Assembly (NCBI GenBank): GCA_903887415.1
Contig: CAISPO010000038.1
Span: forward strand, 1-64,000
From: an uncultured Bacteroidota bacterium
GTDB lineage: Bacteria > Bacteroidota > Bacteroidia > Chitinophagales > Chitinophagaceae
Direction: 5' to 3'
Length of the DNA: 64,000 nt
In this document: one piece after another, positions 27,762-39,300 of the stretch
Position numbering within the stretch: position 1 is the stretch's first letter
Layout of the letters: each line of letters starts with the position of its first letter
The notes under the pieces: generated by a model
Told to the model about the DNA's origin: nothing
Databases searched by the model: none
The model's input: the letters and a program-made list of their open reading frames with translations, nothing else
Program-made: the position numbers and the translations under genes

Positions 27762-29396
27762 ATGATACATTTTGAAATCCCCAAAAATCAATCGTCCATT
27801 ATTAAAGTGATAGGTGTAGGCGGCGGCGGAAGCAATGCTGTAAACTACATGCACAGCCTCGGTATAGAGGGTGTGGATTTTGTGGTGTGCAATACCGATT
27901 CACAAGCCCTTGCTCTGAGCCCTGTGGCGAACAAGATCCAGCTCGGGCCGCATCTTACCCAGGGGCTGGGCGCCGGCGCTAATCCCGAGATCGGCAAGCA
28001 GTCCTGCGAAGAGAGCCTGGAAGATGTGGCGAAAATACTAAAGGTAAATACCCGCATGGCCTTTATTACCGCAGGCATGGGCGGCGGTACAGGTACCGGC
28101 GGCGCGCCCGTAGTATCTAAGATCTGCCGCGACCTCGGCATACTTACAGTAGGTATTGTCACCACCCCGTTTACCTACGAGGGCCGCAAGCGCATGAAGC
28201 AGGCGCAGGACGGCATTGACAAAATGCGCGAGCATGTGGACACTATTCTTATCATCTCTAATGATAAGCTGCGCCAGCAGTTCGGCAACCTGCCATTCAC
28301 GCAGGCGTTCGCAAAAGCCGATGATATACTGGCCACAGCAGCAAAATGTATCACTGATGTGATCACGACCACAGGCCAGATAAACGTGGACTTTGCAGAC
28401 GTTTGCACCGTAATGAAAAACGGCGGCGTAGCTATCCTGGGCAGCGCATCGGCTGTTGGTGAGAATCGTGCAACGCAAGCGGTAGAGGAAGCGCTCAACT
28501 CACCATTGCTCAACGACAGCGATATTAGCGGCGCTAAATGGCTGCTATTAAATATAACATCTGCTGCCGGTGAGTTTGAGCATACTATGGACGAGGCGGA
28601 AGCCATCCAGGCATATGTACAGCAGCAGGCAGGCGATAACTGTGATGTAATACTAGGCATGGGCCACGACCCTAACCTGAAAGAGCGCATTGCCGTTACG
28701 GTAATAGCTACTGGCTTTAATCATAAGGATATCAAAATAGATATGCCCGCGAAGAACAATGAGCCGGAAAAAATAGTTGTGAAACTGGGCGACATGCAAA
28801 CCACAGAACCCCGCCCTGCCGAAACATGGCCATACGCAAAGCAAACCAGCATGGCGCCGGTTTTAGTAGATACCCCTGTAGCGGTAAGTTCCATAACGGA
28901 AAACAAGCCGGCGGAACAATACACCCCAGCTCCATCAGATCATTTTTTGCAATTGGCTGAAGATAAGCCGGAAGTCGTTGCTGAAACCACTCCTCCGGCA
29001 TATATGCAGGAAGCGAAGAAGGTGGAAGACATCCCGATGCAGATCATAATAAAAGAAGAGCCTGCGAAAGAAATACCAATGATGAAAATCGGCGAGCGCA
29101 TTCTTACCGCTGATGAGATAGAAGAAAAGAAAAGATTTGAAGAGCAGAAAAGGTCATTGGAAGATCGCGCCGAACGCCTCCGCAGGATGAGCTTTAATAT
29201 TAAAGGCACTGAAAGCAGCGATGAAATGGAAGCTGTGCCTGCTTATATGAGAAAGAATATGAAGCTCGATAACCAGGCCGGGTCATCCGATTCTTATTAT
29301 AGCGGCTATTCCGTTGGCGTAAACGACCAGCAAAATAATAAGCAGGCTGCTATACAAACGATCAATACATTTCTTGACGGAAAGAAGCCGGATTGA
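27762..29396 (+). CDS. ftsZ: Cell division protein FtsZ
   Basis: IKVIGVGGGGSNAVNYM, FITAGMGGGTGTGGAPVVSKI, NKLR-like SNDKLRQQFG, NVDFADVCTVMKNGGVAILGS; C-terminal VPAYMRKN. Confidence 0.97.
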   Translation: MIHFEIPKNQSSIIKVIGVGGGGSNAVNYMHSLGIEGVDFVVCNTDSQALALSPVANKIQLGPHLTQGLGAGANPEIGKQSCEESLEDVAKILKVNTRMAFITAGMGGGTGTGGAPVVSKICRDLGILTVGIVTTPFTYEGRKRMKQAQDGIDKMREHVDTILIISNDKLRQQFGNLPFTQAFAKADDILATAAKCITDVITTTGQINVDFADVCTVMKNGGVAILGSASAVGENRATQAVEEALNSPLLNDSDISGAKWLLLNITSAAGEFEHTMDEAEAIQAYVQQQAGDNCDVILGMGHDPNLKERIAVTVIATGFNHKDIKIDMPAKNNEPEKIVVKLGDMQTTEPRPAETWPYAKQTSMAPVLVDTPVAVSSITENKPAEQYTPAPSDHFLQLAEDKPEVVAETTPPAYMQEAKKVEDIPMQIIIKEEPAKEIPMMKIGERILTADEIEEKKRFEEQKRSLEDRAERLRRMSFNIKGTESSDEMEAVPAYMRKNMKLDNQAGSSDSYYSGYSVGVNDQQNNKQAAIQTINTFLDGKKPD

Positions 29397-29417
29397 TAAC
29401 ATTTTATTATTATAAAT

Positions 29418-29449
29418 ATAAAAAGCCTCGCGAGTGCGGGGCTTTTATA
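29418..29449 (+). terminator. Rho-independent terminator after ftsZ
   Basis: AAAAGCCTCGC-GAGT-GCGGGGCTTTTATAT hairpin with T-rich tail. Confidence 0.8.
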
Positions 29450-29734
29450 TTTATACATGTAAATATTTATTGTCAGGTAAGTGTTTGATTATGTAATATA
29501 TATGGTAGATTTAGAAAATCATTGTATTAAATGGAATATTATTTTCAATATATAATGCTTACATATTATTTTGTTTATTGGGTTTGTTAAAAAAAAGCAA
29601 TAGATTTACTAACCTATTTGGAGTAAATGCTGTCTTTAGAGATATGAGGCCATACTTTTTGCATGGCTGATGTTATTATTGTCGGCAGCAAAAGGATAAA
29701 AAAGATTTTTTAATAGACCTACTTTAGACGAATT

Positions 29735-32700
29735 ATGAAACGCAATTGTTACTTATTTAGTATTATAGCCGGTATCGCATTTTTCTTTGGAGTTACTGTT
29801 GCCAATGCACAGGTGACTGTTACCAGCAGCGATACAGTGAACTGCACTAATCCTTGTACAGTGCTTACCGCTCATTTGACCGGAGATACGCCAACAGATG
29901 CGGGTATTACGGAGGATGACGTTTATACCGCTCTTATTCCGATAGGGTTTACATTCAATTTCTACGGCGTTAACTATACCCAGTGTGTCATCGGAGCAAA
30001 TGGTAACGTAAGTTTCGATGCCTCAGTTGCTACTGCTTATGATCCATGGCCTATTTCTGCGGCATTGCTGGGCAATCCCAGTGTTCAGAACAGCATTTGC
30101 GGCCCTTGGTGCGATATTGATATTTTTTACACCGGCTCCCCTATTGGTACAGAAACATATTCCACCGATGGTGTTGCTCCTAACAGGAAATTTTCGGTAA
30201 CCTGGTGTGGTTGCAGCATGTTTGAATGCCCCACACAGTTGACAACGACACAAATAATTATGTACGAAACTACAAACATAATAGAAGTGCATATTGCACA
30301 AAAACTTGTTTGTAGCTCCTGGAACGGCGGATACGGGATAGTGGGCGTACAAAATGCCGCAGGCACTGCAGCAACTGCGGCGCCAGGCCGTGATTATCCT
30401 TCTGTATGGTCTATCCCGCCGTCTGAAGCATGGCGCTTTACGCCAACCGGGGGCGGGACTTCTTATACCGTAGCATCCATCCCTTACGCTCCCATTCCTT
30501 ATGCTTCTTCCAACATATATTGGTATGACGTTACGGCTGGCACGTATCTCGGTACTGGCGGTACGATGACCGTTTGCCCTACAGGCTCCTCTTTATACAG
30601 GGCTGCTGCTTTGGGTTGTTCTGATACTTCTTCGGGCTACTATTTTGTGACCGCATCAGGCGGCACCGCTTTTACAACTACTTCCACAAATCCTACAACG
30701 TGCGGCGCCTGCAACGGCACCATAACGCTCAATGGATTAACACCCAGCGTAGTTGACTCTATTGAATACTGGATCGGCGCCACGCCGCAGCCTGCATATA
30801 CTGTCGTTGTAACTGCCGGCGGTACTGTTACCATTTCCGGCCTCTGCGCGGGCTTATACGACAGTATCAAAGTCAAATCGGGCACATGCTGGTCTCCGCC
30901 TGCTGCCGTCACACTGGTCAATCCACCAATTTCGATGACAGCCGCTTCCACCAACCCCACTTTTTGCGGCGGGTGCAATGGCACCATAACGCTGTCAGGG
31001 CTCTTTGCGTCCACTTCATACATCATTACCTACACCTATAATGGAACAGCAGAGCCCCCCGTCACAATGACCAGCGGGCCAGGCGGCAGCATTACACTTT
31101 CAGGCCTGTGTGCCGGTGCCTATACAAATATTATTGCTACTGTCACGTCCTCTGGCGGTGCATGTGTTACTCCGCCAGTCACAGCTACTTTGGTTAATCC
31201 GCCGATCTCCATGACCGGTACATCAACAAACAATTCGTACTGCGGGGTATGCGATGGTGCGATCACACTAAATGGATTGTATGCCACCACTGCCTATATT
31301 ATTACCTATAGCCTGGGAGGGGTTGCCCAACCGCCGGTGACATTGACTACTAATGCCTCAGGGTCGGTAACCATAACAGGGCTTTGTGCAGGAACTTATT
31401 CAAATGTCATAGCAGCAATCGCTTCTTCCGATGGCGCTTGTGTTACGCCGGCCATCGGGCCATTTACTATTACCGCGCCGCCGCCGCCGCCATTAAGTAT
31501 ATCTGCTTCTGTAAACCCTTCCCAATGCGGTTATTGCGATGGCAGTATTACCATTAAGGCAATAACGCCTTTCAGTACAGACACCGTATTATATTCCTTT
31601 AACGGTACTGCGGCTACTCCCATTGTTACCATATCTCATGCTGACAGTACCATAACATTGTCCGGTCTTTGCGCAGGCGCTTATACAGGCTTTAGCGTAA
31701 AGGTGGGTGATTGTATTTATACCGTTACTGGTTCAGCCACTTTGGCTAACCCAACGTTAACAGCGAAGTTTGATACATCTATCCATTTTGGATGCCATGG
31801 CGACACCGTAACATTTACCAATGAATCATTTACAGCACCTTCTGGCGGCCTGCTGTATTATATATGGCATTTTGGCGATGGCAGCTCAGATACTACCAGC
31901 AGCCCGTCACATATTTATCCGCAGGGAACCTATACCGTAACGCTGCTTGTCAATAACCATGTATGTGAAGACAGTATGGTAATGACGATCCCGCTGGTTC
32001 ATCCTTTGATCGCGTCTTTCATTGATACACCCAGCATCATTTGCCAGGACGAACTGATCACATTTACAAATACAAGCACCATTTCCGGTGGCTACCCCGG
32101 CCAGTTTATATGGTCTTTTGGCACAGGTGCTACCGACACTAACAAGAATACTACCTATACATTTTTGCACACTGGTACCTACACAATCCAGCTTATAGCT
32201 ACGGACTGGGTGCCGTGCAGTGATACTGTTACAGCTATTGTCCAGGTGGACACCATCAGTGGCATAAACATCCGGCTTTCAGATACAGTCATTTGCCAGG
32301 GCACTTATATTACCTATACAGGTCTTTATGCAAGCCTTGGTAATACAGGGAATATATGGGACTTTGGAGATGGCAGCAAAATAATGAATGAAAATCCGGT
32401 GGTGCATGGGTATAACGACGCAGGAACTTTTACGATTACTGTAACAGCAGAATACCGCGCCTGCCAGGATATTAGTACAACAAGGAAAGTGGTAGTTATC
32501 CCCCAACCTTACATCAACCTTGGTTCAGATACCTCGATCTGTAAGGGCAGCGAGTCGCTGGTGCTTGCCGATAATCTGAACGGCGGCAATCCTGCGGCAA
32601 GCTGGATGTGGAGCACCGGGCAAACGGGGCCATCGATAGTAGTAGTGGCGCCAGGTTATTACTATGCTACGGTAAACATCAACAACTGCTATGCTTCCGA

Positions 32701-33007
32701 TACAGTATGGGTGCAGGATAACTGTTACATGGATATCCCCAATGTATTTTCACCAAATGGCGATGGTGTGAATGACTTCTTCTTCCCGCGCCAGCTCCTG
32801 ACAAGGGGCCTTACTGCGTTCTCTATGAACATATACAACCGCTGGGGCCAACTGATATTTACCACAACTACACTCGATGGCAGGGGCTGGGATGGCAAAT
32901 TCAATAATGAGAACCAACCGGAAGGCGTGTATATATATGTAATAGACGCAACTTTCAAAGACGGGCAAAAAGAACATCACCAGGGAAATGTTACATTATT
33001 GAGGTAG
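29735..33007 (+). CDS. Giant secreted protein with CGxC repeats, PKD domains and T9SS type B/gliding-associated C-terminal domain
   Basis: Signal peptide; four GxCNGTITLxGL...LCAG repeats; PKD YYIWHFGDGSSDTTSSPSHIY; C-terminus DIPNVFSPNGDGVNDFF...YNRWGQLIF...GWDGKFNNENQPEGVYIYVIDATF. Confidence 0.88.
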   Translation: MKRNCYLFSIIAGIAFFFGVTVANAQVTVTSSDTVNCTNPCTVLTAHLTGDTPTDAGITEDDVYTALIPIGFTFNFYGVNYTQCVIGANGNVSFDASVATAYDPWPISAALLGNPSVQNSICGPWCDIDIFYTGSPIGTETYSTDGVAPNRKFSVTWCGCSMFECPTQLTTTQIIMYETTNIIEVHIAQKLVCSSWNGGYGIVGVQNAAGTAATAAPGRDYPSVWSIPPSEAWRFTPTGGGTSYTVASIPYAPIPYASSNIYWYDVTAGTYLGTGGTMTVCPTGSSLYRAAALGCSDTSSGYYFVTASGGTAFTTTSTNPTTCGACNGTITLNGLTPSVVDSIEYWIGATPQPAYTVVVTAGGTVTISGLCAGLYDSIKVKSGTCWSPPAAVTLVNPPISMTAASTNPTFCGGCNGTITLSGLFASTSYIITYTYNGTAEPPVTMTSGPGGSITLSGLCAGAYTNIIATVTSSGGACVTPPVTATLVNPPISMTGTSTNNSYCGVCDGAITLNGLYATTAYIITYSLGGVAQPPVTLTTNASGSVTITGLCAGTYSNVIAAIASSDGACVTPAIGPFTITAPPPPPLSISASVNPSQCGYCDGSITIKAITPFSTDTVLYSFNGTAATPIVTISHADSTITLSGLCAGAYTGFSVKVGDCIYTVTGSATLANPTLTAKFDTSIHFGCHGDTVTFTNESFTAPSGGLLYYIWHFGDGSSDTTSSPSHIYPQGTYTVTLLVNNHVCEDSMVMTIPLVHPLIASFIDTPSIICQDELITFTNTSTISGGYPGQFIWSFGTGATDTNKNTTYTFLHTGTYTIQLIATDWVPCSDTVTAIVQVDTISGINIRLSDTVICQGTYITYTGLYASLGNTGNIWDFGDGSKIMNENPVVHGYNDAGTFTITVTAEYRACQDISTTRKVVVIPQPYINLGSDTSICKGSESLVLADNLNGGNPAASWMWSTGQTGPSIVVVAPGYYYATVNINNCYASDTVWVQDNCYMDIPNVFSPNGDGVNDFFFPRQLLTRGLTAFSMNIYNRWGQLIFTTTTLDGRGWDGKFNNENQPEGVYIYVIDATFKDGQKEHHQGNVTLLR
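30670..31760 (+). repeat. Four degenerate in-frame repeats (about 85-95 aa) with CGxC[ND]GxIT and GLCAG motifs
   Basis: TTCGACNGTITLNGL, TFCGGCNGTITLSGL, SYCGVCDGAITLNGL, SQCGYCDGSITIKAI. Confidence 0.75.
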
Positions 33008-33091
33008 GATCAAAGGCGTAAATACTATTTTTAATGTATATCCTGGCGAACCAGGGTGTATAGATCCCCTGTTTTTTGACAGGGCATAAAC

Positions 33092-36073
33092 TTGACCCTG
33101 ATGAAAAACCGCATAGTTTTATTTTTCTCGTTCGTTTTGTTGCTATGCTGCGATGCAGTTTATGGCCAGATGGTTGGAGACAATGTATTTCTGCAAGGGG
33201 CCTTCGTGGAGATAGGCGTAGCCCCCAACGGTGGTTATGGAAGTACCCTGGCGGCTCCTGCCGGATACCACCCATACCTGGGAGGTACTACCTTTACTTT
33301 TTACGATCCGGCGGCGGCAAGCACTACAACCAGCGGCAATTTCCTGGGCTTTGTAGCTGATTACGGCGCCGACGGATGGACGGTAGGAACGCCACCTTAT
33401 TTCGGCGATTTTTATCTGCCCGGCGACCCGCAGGAAGGATGGGCTATTACTGTAGGCGGCGTTGAATCAGACGCATACATCCCTATTTATGAGACCTCGC
33501 CAACGACAGGTTTCACAGGCGGCCTCGCAGGTACAAACGTATCCTACAGCAATACCGGGGGCGTTATTACCGGCGTTTGGCAGGGCACAGATGGGGCGCT
33601 CGCCATAAGGCAGACAACCATACTGGACACTAATAAACTGTACTTCACGGTGAATGTGGTGCTTACAAATACTGGCAGCACACCGCTTACCAATATCTAC
33701 TACATACGCACCGTGGACCCGGACAATGATGAGACCCGCTATTCCGGCGATTATACAACGGTAAATACTATCACTTATCAGTTACCCGACCCTACCAACC
33801 GTGTGCTGGTTTCAACTACCGGCAATGACAACCACGCTGCTTACCTTGGCCTCGGCACAAAAGATTGCCGTGCAAAGTGTATGATATTCGATGGCGGCCT
33901 TGCTCCGGAATATACACTGGACCAAATGTGGAATGAAACCACTACTTATATGTATGCCATCGGTACCACCTATACCGCAGACGTAGGCATCGCGCTTGAT
34001 TTTAACATCGGTACAATTGCCCCCGGCGACAGTACCTCCCTTTCATATGCCTACATACTTAACGCCACATACATAGACAGCGCGCTCAACGCTACCGAGC
34101 TCACATTTACAGTTAACGGGGTGGCGCATGATTCTACCGATACGATCAACTTATGCAGTTATGCTTATGATACCGTTGCGGTAAATATATCAGGCGGTGG
34201 GTTCTATAGCTGGAGCTGGGCCCCGGACTCCTTTCTTACAGATACATCCGGTACCTCCAGCATTATTCATTCCGACAGCATAACCGGCAATATTACTTAT
34301 ACGATCACCGGTACCAACATAGCCGGTGGGTGTAATGATATCCATTACTATGTCAGCTTTCAACACGCTACATTTCCGGGGCCTGTCGTCACGCCGGTTA
34401 CTTATTGCCAGGGTGCTACTGCCGTGCCTTTGACAGCGCCGGGTACCGGGCTTGAGTGGTGGACTACCCCCACCGGTGGCACAGGCAGCTCCACGGCCCC
34501 TACCCCATCCACTACAACCCCGGGTACCACTGTATATTATGTCAGCTCTACATTCGGCCTGTGCCAGAGCCTGCGTTCTCCCGATACGGTTACGGTTATT
34601 CCTTTGCCGTTGCCGCCGGTTCTTTACGATCCCACACCCTATTGCCAGGGGCAAACATTTGTGCCGATCACAGTTACAGGCGCAGGTATATTATGGTACA
34701 CCGCAGCTACGGGCGGCACAGGCAGCACGACCGCACCTGTTGTGAATACTGCTGTTCCGGGCACCTATACATTCTGGGCCAGCCAGACTGTGAATGGCTG
34801 TGAGGGGCCGCGCGCATCTATTACCATAACCGTGCTCGACTTCATTACCCCCGCATATACTTATGCCATTCACTATGGCTGCCATGGCGATACCGTTACA
34901 TTCAGCAATACATCCACCGGCGCGATCAGATATACATGGGATTTTGGTGACGGAACAAGCGATACCACCACCAGCCCCACACATATATTTACTACGCAGG
35001 ATACCTTTGATGTAAAGCTGATAGCCATAAACGGGCAGTGTGCAGACAGTGTGATACAGAAGATCAGGCTCATACACCCTTTACATGCTTCTTTTTCCAA
35101 TGATCCCGATATTCTTTGCCAGGACAATGCGGTAACTTTTGTAAATACCTCTGTTGATACCGGCGGCACCTTTCTTTGGTCCTTTGGCAACGGGGCCACG
35201 GATACCAGTAAAAACCCCGTTTATACTTACCTGAATACCGGCGTGTACAATGTGCAGCTCATCGTAACTGATTTTGTGCCCTGCAGTGATACCGCATCAG
35301 GTATAGTGTATGTGGACACGATGAGCGGCATAGACATTAAGCTCACCGATACCGTTATTTGCCAGGGCACCTATGTTACTTATACCGGTTTATATTCAGG
35401 GATAGGCAATACAGGTAATAACTGGAACTTTGGTGATGGCAGCAGCATTGTTAATGTTAACCCTGTTGTACATGGCTATAACACCACTGGTGTATTTACC
35501 ATAACAGTCACTGCCAACTACCGCGCCTGTCCCGATACCAGCATTAGCCATACCGTGACCGTTATTCCGCAGCCGTATATCAATCTTGGAGCCGATACTT
35601 CAATTTGTAAAGGCAGTGAATCACTGGTGCTTGCAGATTATTTGAACGGTAATACCCCAGGGGCTAGCTGGCTTTGGAGCACCGGACAAACCGGGCCGTC
35701 TATTGTCGTTGACGCACCGGGCTACTACTATGCCACCGTGAATATCAATAACTGCTATGCTTCTGATACCGTATGGGTACAGAACGGCTGCTACCTGGAC
35801 ATACCCAATGTCTTTTCACCAAATGGCGATGGCGTAAATGATTATTTCTTTCCCCGCCAGTACCTCACCAAAGGTCTTACTTCATTCTCTATGAATATCT
35901 ACAACCGCTGGGGCCAGTTGATCTTTACTACAACTACCCTCGATGGCAGGGGCTGGGATGGCAAGTTCAATAATGAAAACCAGCCGGAAGGTGTTTATAT
36001 TTATGTAATAGATGCAACATTCAAAGACGGGCAAAAAGAGCACCACCAGGGAAATGTGACATTGCTGAGGTAG
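33092..36073 (+). CDS. Giant secreted PKD-domain protein with T9SS type B C-terminal domain
   Basis: N-terminus QMVGDNVFLQGAFVEIG..PAGYHPYLGG; PKD TWDFGDGTSDTTTSPTHIF; C-terminus nearly identical to the 29735..33007 product. Confidence 0.88.
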   Translation: MTLMKNRIVLFFSFVLLLCCDAVYGQMVGDNVFLQGAFVEIGVAPNGGYGSTLAAPAGYHPYLGGTTFTFYDPAAASTTTSGNFLGFVADYGADGWTVGTPPYFGDFYLPGDPQEGWAITVGGVESDAYIPIYETSPTTGFTGGLAGTNVSYSNTGGVITGVWQGTDGALAIRQTTILDTNKLYFTVNVVLTNTGSTPLTNIYYIRTVDPDNDETRYSGDYTTVNTITYQLPDPTNRVLVSTTGNDNHAAYLGLGTKDCRAKCMIFDGGLAPEYTLDQMWNETTTYMYAIGTTYTADVGIALDFNIGTIAPGDSTSLSYAYILNATYIDSALNATELTFTVNGVAHDSTDTINLCSYAYDTVAVNISGGGFYSWSWAPDSFLTDTSGTSSIIHSDSITGNITYTITGTNIAGGCNDIHYYVSFQHATFPGPVVTPVTYCQGATAVPLTAPGTGLEWWTTPTGGTGSSTAPTPSTTTPGTTVYYVSSTFGLCQSLRSPDTVTVIPLPLPPVLYDPTPYCQGQTFVPITVTGAGILWYTAATGGTGSTTAPVVNTAVPGTYTFWASQTVNGCEGPRASITITVLDFITPAYTYAIHYGCHGDTVTFSNTSTGAIRYTWDFGDGTSDTTTSPTHIFTTQDTFDVKLIAINGQCADSVIQKIRLIHPLHASFSNDPDILCQDNAVTFVNTSVDTGGTFLWSFGNGATDTSKNPVYTYLNTGVYNVQLIVTDFVPCSDTASGIVYVDTMSGIDIKLTDTVICQGTYVTYTGLYSGIGNTGNNWNFGDGSSIVNVNPVVHGYNTTGVFTITVTANYRACPDTSISHTVTVIPQPYINLGADTSICKGSESLVLADYLNGNTPGASWLWSTGQTGPSIVVDAPGYYYATVNINNCYASDTVWVQNGCYLDIPNVFSPNGDGVNDYFFPRQYLTKGLTSFSMNIYNRWGQLIFTTTTLDGRGWDGKFNNENQPEGVYIYVIDATFKDGQKEHHQGNVTLLR

Positions 36074-36311
36074 TTATAACCCGGCAAGGAATAAGTATAT
36101 GCTTTATACCAACCTTATCCCTCGTTTCTTCCGTCTTTCATCACAGTAACACAGCTATATCCTATCGCTTAATAACCAACAGTTAGTAATATCAGATTTT
36201 CGTTATTAAATTGTAAAAGGGCTTTGTTGATAAAATAATATTTACTATATTTAGCAGCCTAATTGCGAAGAATAAAATAAGCGTATTTGAAATCCCCTAA
36301 TAAGCATAGAT

Positions 36312-39300
36312 ATGAAGAAACTTTACCCTTACCTTCTCTTTGTAACCCTTTTGATTCTGGGCAGCAATATTTCGTTTGCCCAGATCGTAGGTACAAATAC
36401 ATTTTTACAAGGCCATTGGCTTGAGATCGGCTTGACAAAAAACGCATCATTCGGTGCCTGTACCTCCCCTGCGGGCTATCATCCACATACCGGCACTGCG
36501 CTCGCGGAGGTATATGACTACGGCCATGATGGCTGGACAGTAGGCACTCCTGCCTACATGGGCGACTATACATACCCCGGCAGCCCGTTCGAAGGATGGG
36601 AACTGCAGGTTGGCACCGGCCGTACCCAGGCTTTTGAAAATTGTGCGGGAACAATGACCAGTGCGGGCGGAGGCTCATTAACAACTGTTGGCAACACCTA
36701 CATAAACGCCGGCGGCCGGATTATTGGTAACTGGACCGGAACAGCCGCTGGTGGCAATATCAGCGTAAAACAGGAGACACGCGTGGACACGAATGCTTCA
36801 TGGGTTGTGGTCACTACAAAATTTTACAATCTCACCGCAGCGCCTACTGCAGCGATTTATTATATGCGCAGTTGCGACCCGGATAATGATGAAACATGGC
36901 CAGGCGGCAGCTTTACTACAGATAATTATGTGGACTATCAAAATGATATAGACCATAGGGTACAGGTAAGGGCTACCACTAATTCACCCACTGCCAACCA
37001 ATATCCCATGTCTATCTGCACCAAAGACTGCCGGGCTGTTGCTTTAATATACAATGCCTGGCCGCTGGGCTCTGGCCAGGACCTTGCCGCACTGTGGAGT
37101 ATGACCTATGGCGGCGGAACCTATACTACAGGCGGCACACATGCTCCCGCTGCTGATATAGGAGATATAGCTATTGCACTCGTATATAACATCGGCGTGA
37201 TCCCGGCTAATGACAGCGCTGTGATCTCCTACGCATATACTTTCCTGGTTACCCTTCCGGGCAATCCCGAGAATGGTGTTGACGGCATTGACAGTGCTTT
37301 CCCAGAGCCAACATTGGTAGTGAACAATCTTCCTGTTCCTGCGTCTGGCCCCGCCCCGTCGGCGACCATTGATACCTTTAATGCTTGCTTATACCCTGGC
37401 CTCACTACGCTGCCAGTGAATATTATGTTTGGAGATGATAAATGCTGGACATGGAGTACATGGACGTGGGCGCCCGCCATAGGCTTGGCGACCACAACCG
37501 GCATCACTAACTCTATTTCCATCACAGGTTTGCCGCCAACTATTACCTATACCATCACGGGCACTGATGCTTCGATGTGCAATACAAGGACAATGTACCT
37601 TACCATAACCACCTGCAACGGCGCAGTTATCAATAGCCCCTGCCTTGGCGATCCATTGACTTTTAATGCACCGGGCGATTCAACTGGCGCAACTTATTTA
37701 TGGTACGGACCGGCTCCATCCACTGCTGTGGTAGGTACTACGCAGAGCTTTACCATTTCTCCTTCTGTATGGGCCGATACCGGCACTTATCATGTTGTGA
37801 AAACTGTTTTGGGCGTTAGTGATACATCGGTGGCTGTCGCGGTTATCCACCCCAATCCAATCATAACCGCATCAAGTAATTCCCCGCTATGCAGTGGCGC
37901 TTCAAATACATTGACACTGACTGCCACTCCGGCCGCCGGCAGTGCTGCGGTTACTGCTTATTCATGGACAGGCCCTGCCTCATTTGTTTCCGGCACTCAA
38001 AACCCCACTATTCCTGGTTTCGTTGCTTCTGAAGCAGGTACATATACCGTTGTCGCAGCATCCATATACGGATGCAAGGATACCGCAACTACAACAGTTG
38101 TTCTGTTGCCTCCTCCAGGCCCGCCAACTGTCGTTGGCCACGGCCCCTATTGCCAGGGCGATGCTCCCCTGGCGATCACTGTTACCCCCACAGCAGGCGC
38201 AACAGTGTACTGGTACCCAACTGCCGCGGGTGGCGTAGGGTCAACAACTACACCTGTTGTAAGCACCGCAGTTCCGGGTACCTTTACTTACTACTACGGC
38301 CAGACAATAGGTTCCTGCGAAAGCCCCATTGACTCCGTGAAAATCATTGTCAATCCTACACCATCTGCAATTCTGGGTGTTTCAGACGTTTGCCAGTTCC
38401 TGTCGATCCCGCTAACTGATGCTACAACAGGTGGCTCATGGATAAGCAGCGCGCCATCAATTGCAACTGTGAATACCACAGGTTTGGTTACTGGTGTTTT
38501 GGCAGGCGTTGCCACTATTACTTACCAATTACCTACTAGTTGCTATACTACTCACCTGGTCAATGTTCATGCAAAACCTGCAAAACCTGTAGTAACGCCA
38601 CCCACTTATTGCCAGTTCGGTACTGCTGCTCAACTGACAGCCACGCCCGCAACAGGCCTGTTGTGGTATGGCCCAGGCATTACTCCGGGTACACCTACGG
38701 GTCCAACACCCGCTACTTCTACTGCCGGTGTTACCAACTACTATGTTACAGAGACCAGTTCTTTTGGTTGCGTCAGCGATAGTGCTCTTGATGCAGTCAC
38801 CATCATTCCGATACCGGCTCCTCCTGTTACACGCGACACAATGTATTGCCAGAATTCTGTCACCGTTCCGCTGAATTACCAGGTGGACAGCGCGGCTGGT
38901 TCAAACCTGAATTGGTACAATTCAGCTTCCGGCGGTGTTCCGCTTGGTGCGGCGCCGGTTCCATCAAGTGCTGCTGTCACCTGGCCCGCTGGTACTACCT
39001 GGTATGTCACTCAAACGGTAAATGGCTGTGAAGGCCACTCATCGCCGGTAAAAGCCACAATCGTTGACCTGCCCGCCTTTACTATTACAGCCAGCAACAC
39101 CTGGGTCTGCGACCATGATTCGCTTACGTTCTCTTATAATGGCTCTGTGCTGGTATCCGGAACTTATTTCTGGAGCCTGCCTCCGGGCGCTACACCTATT
39201 GATGGAACAACAGTTAATGATCCGGTGATCACTGTACGTTTCGATTCCGTTTACGGGCCTCATATATTAACGCTGGCAGCAACGGAGCTTAACCTGTGTA

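Noticed and set aside
33066-33084. CCCTGT-TTTTTG-ACAGGG hairpin before the 33092 gene as a terminator
   Set aside because: Short stem without a downstream T tract and only a few bases ahead of the next start codon; left uncalled.
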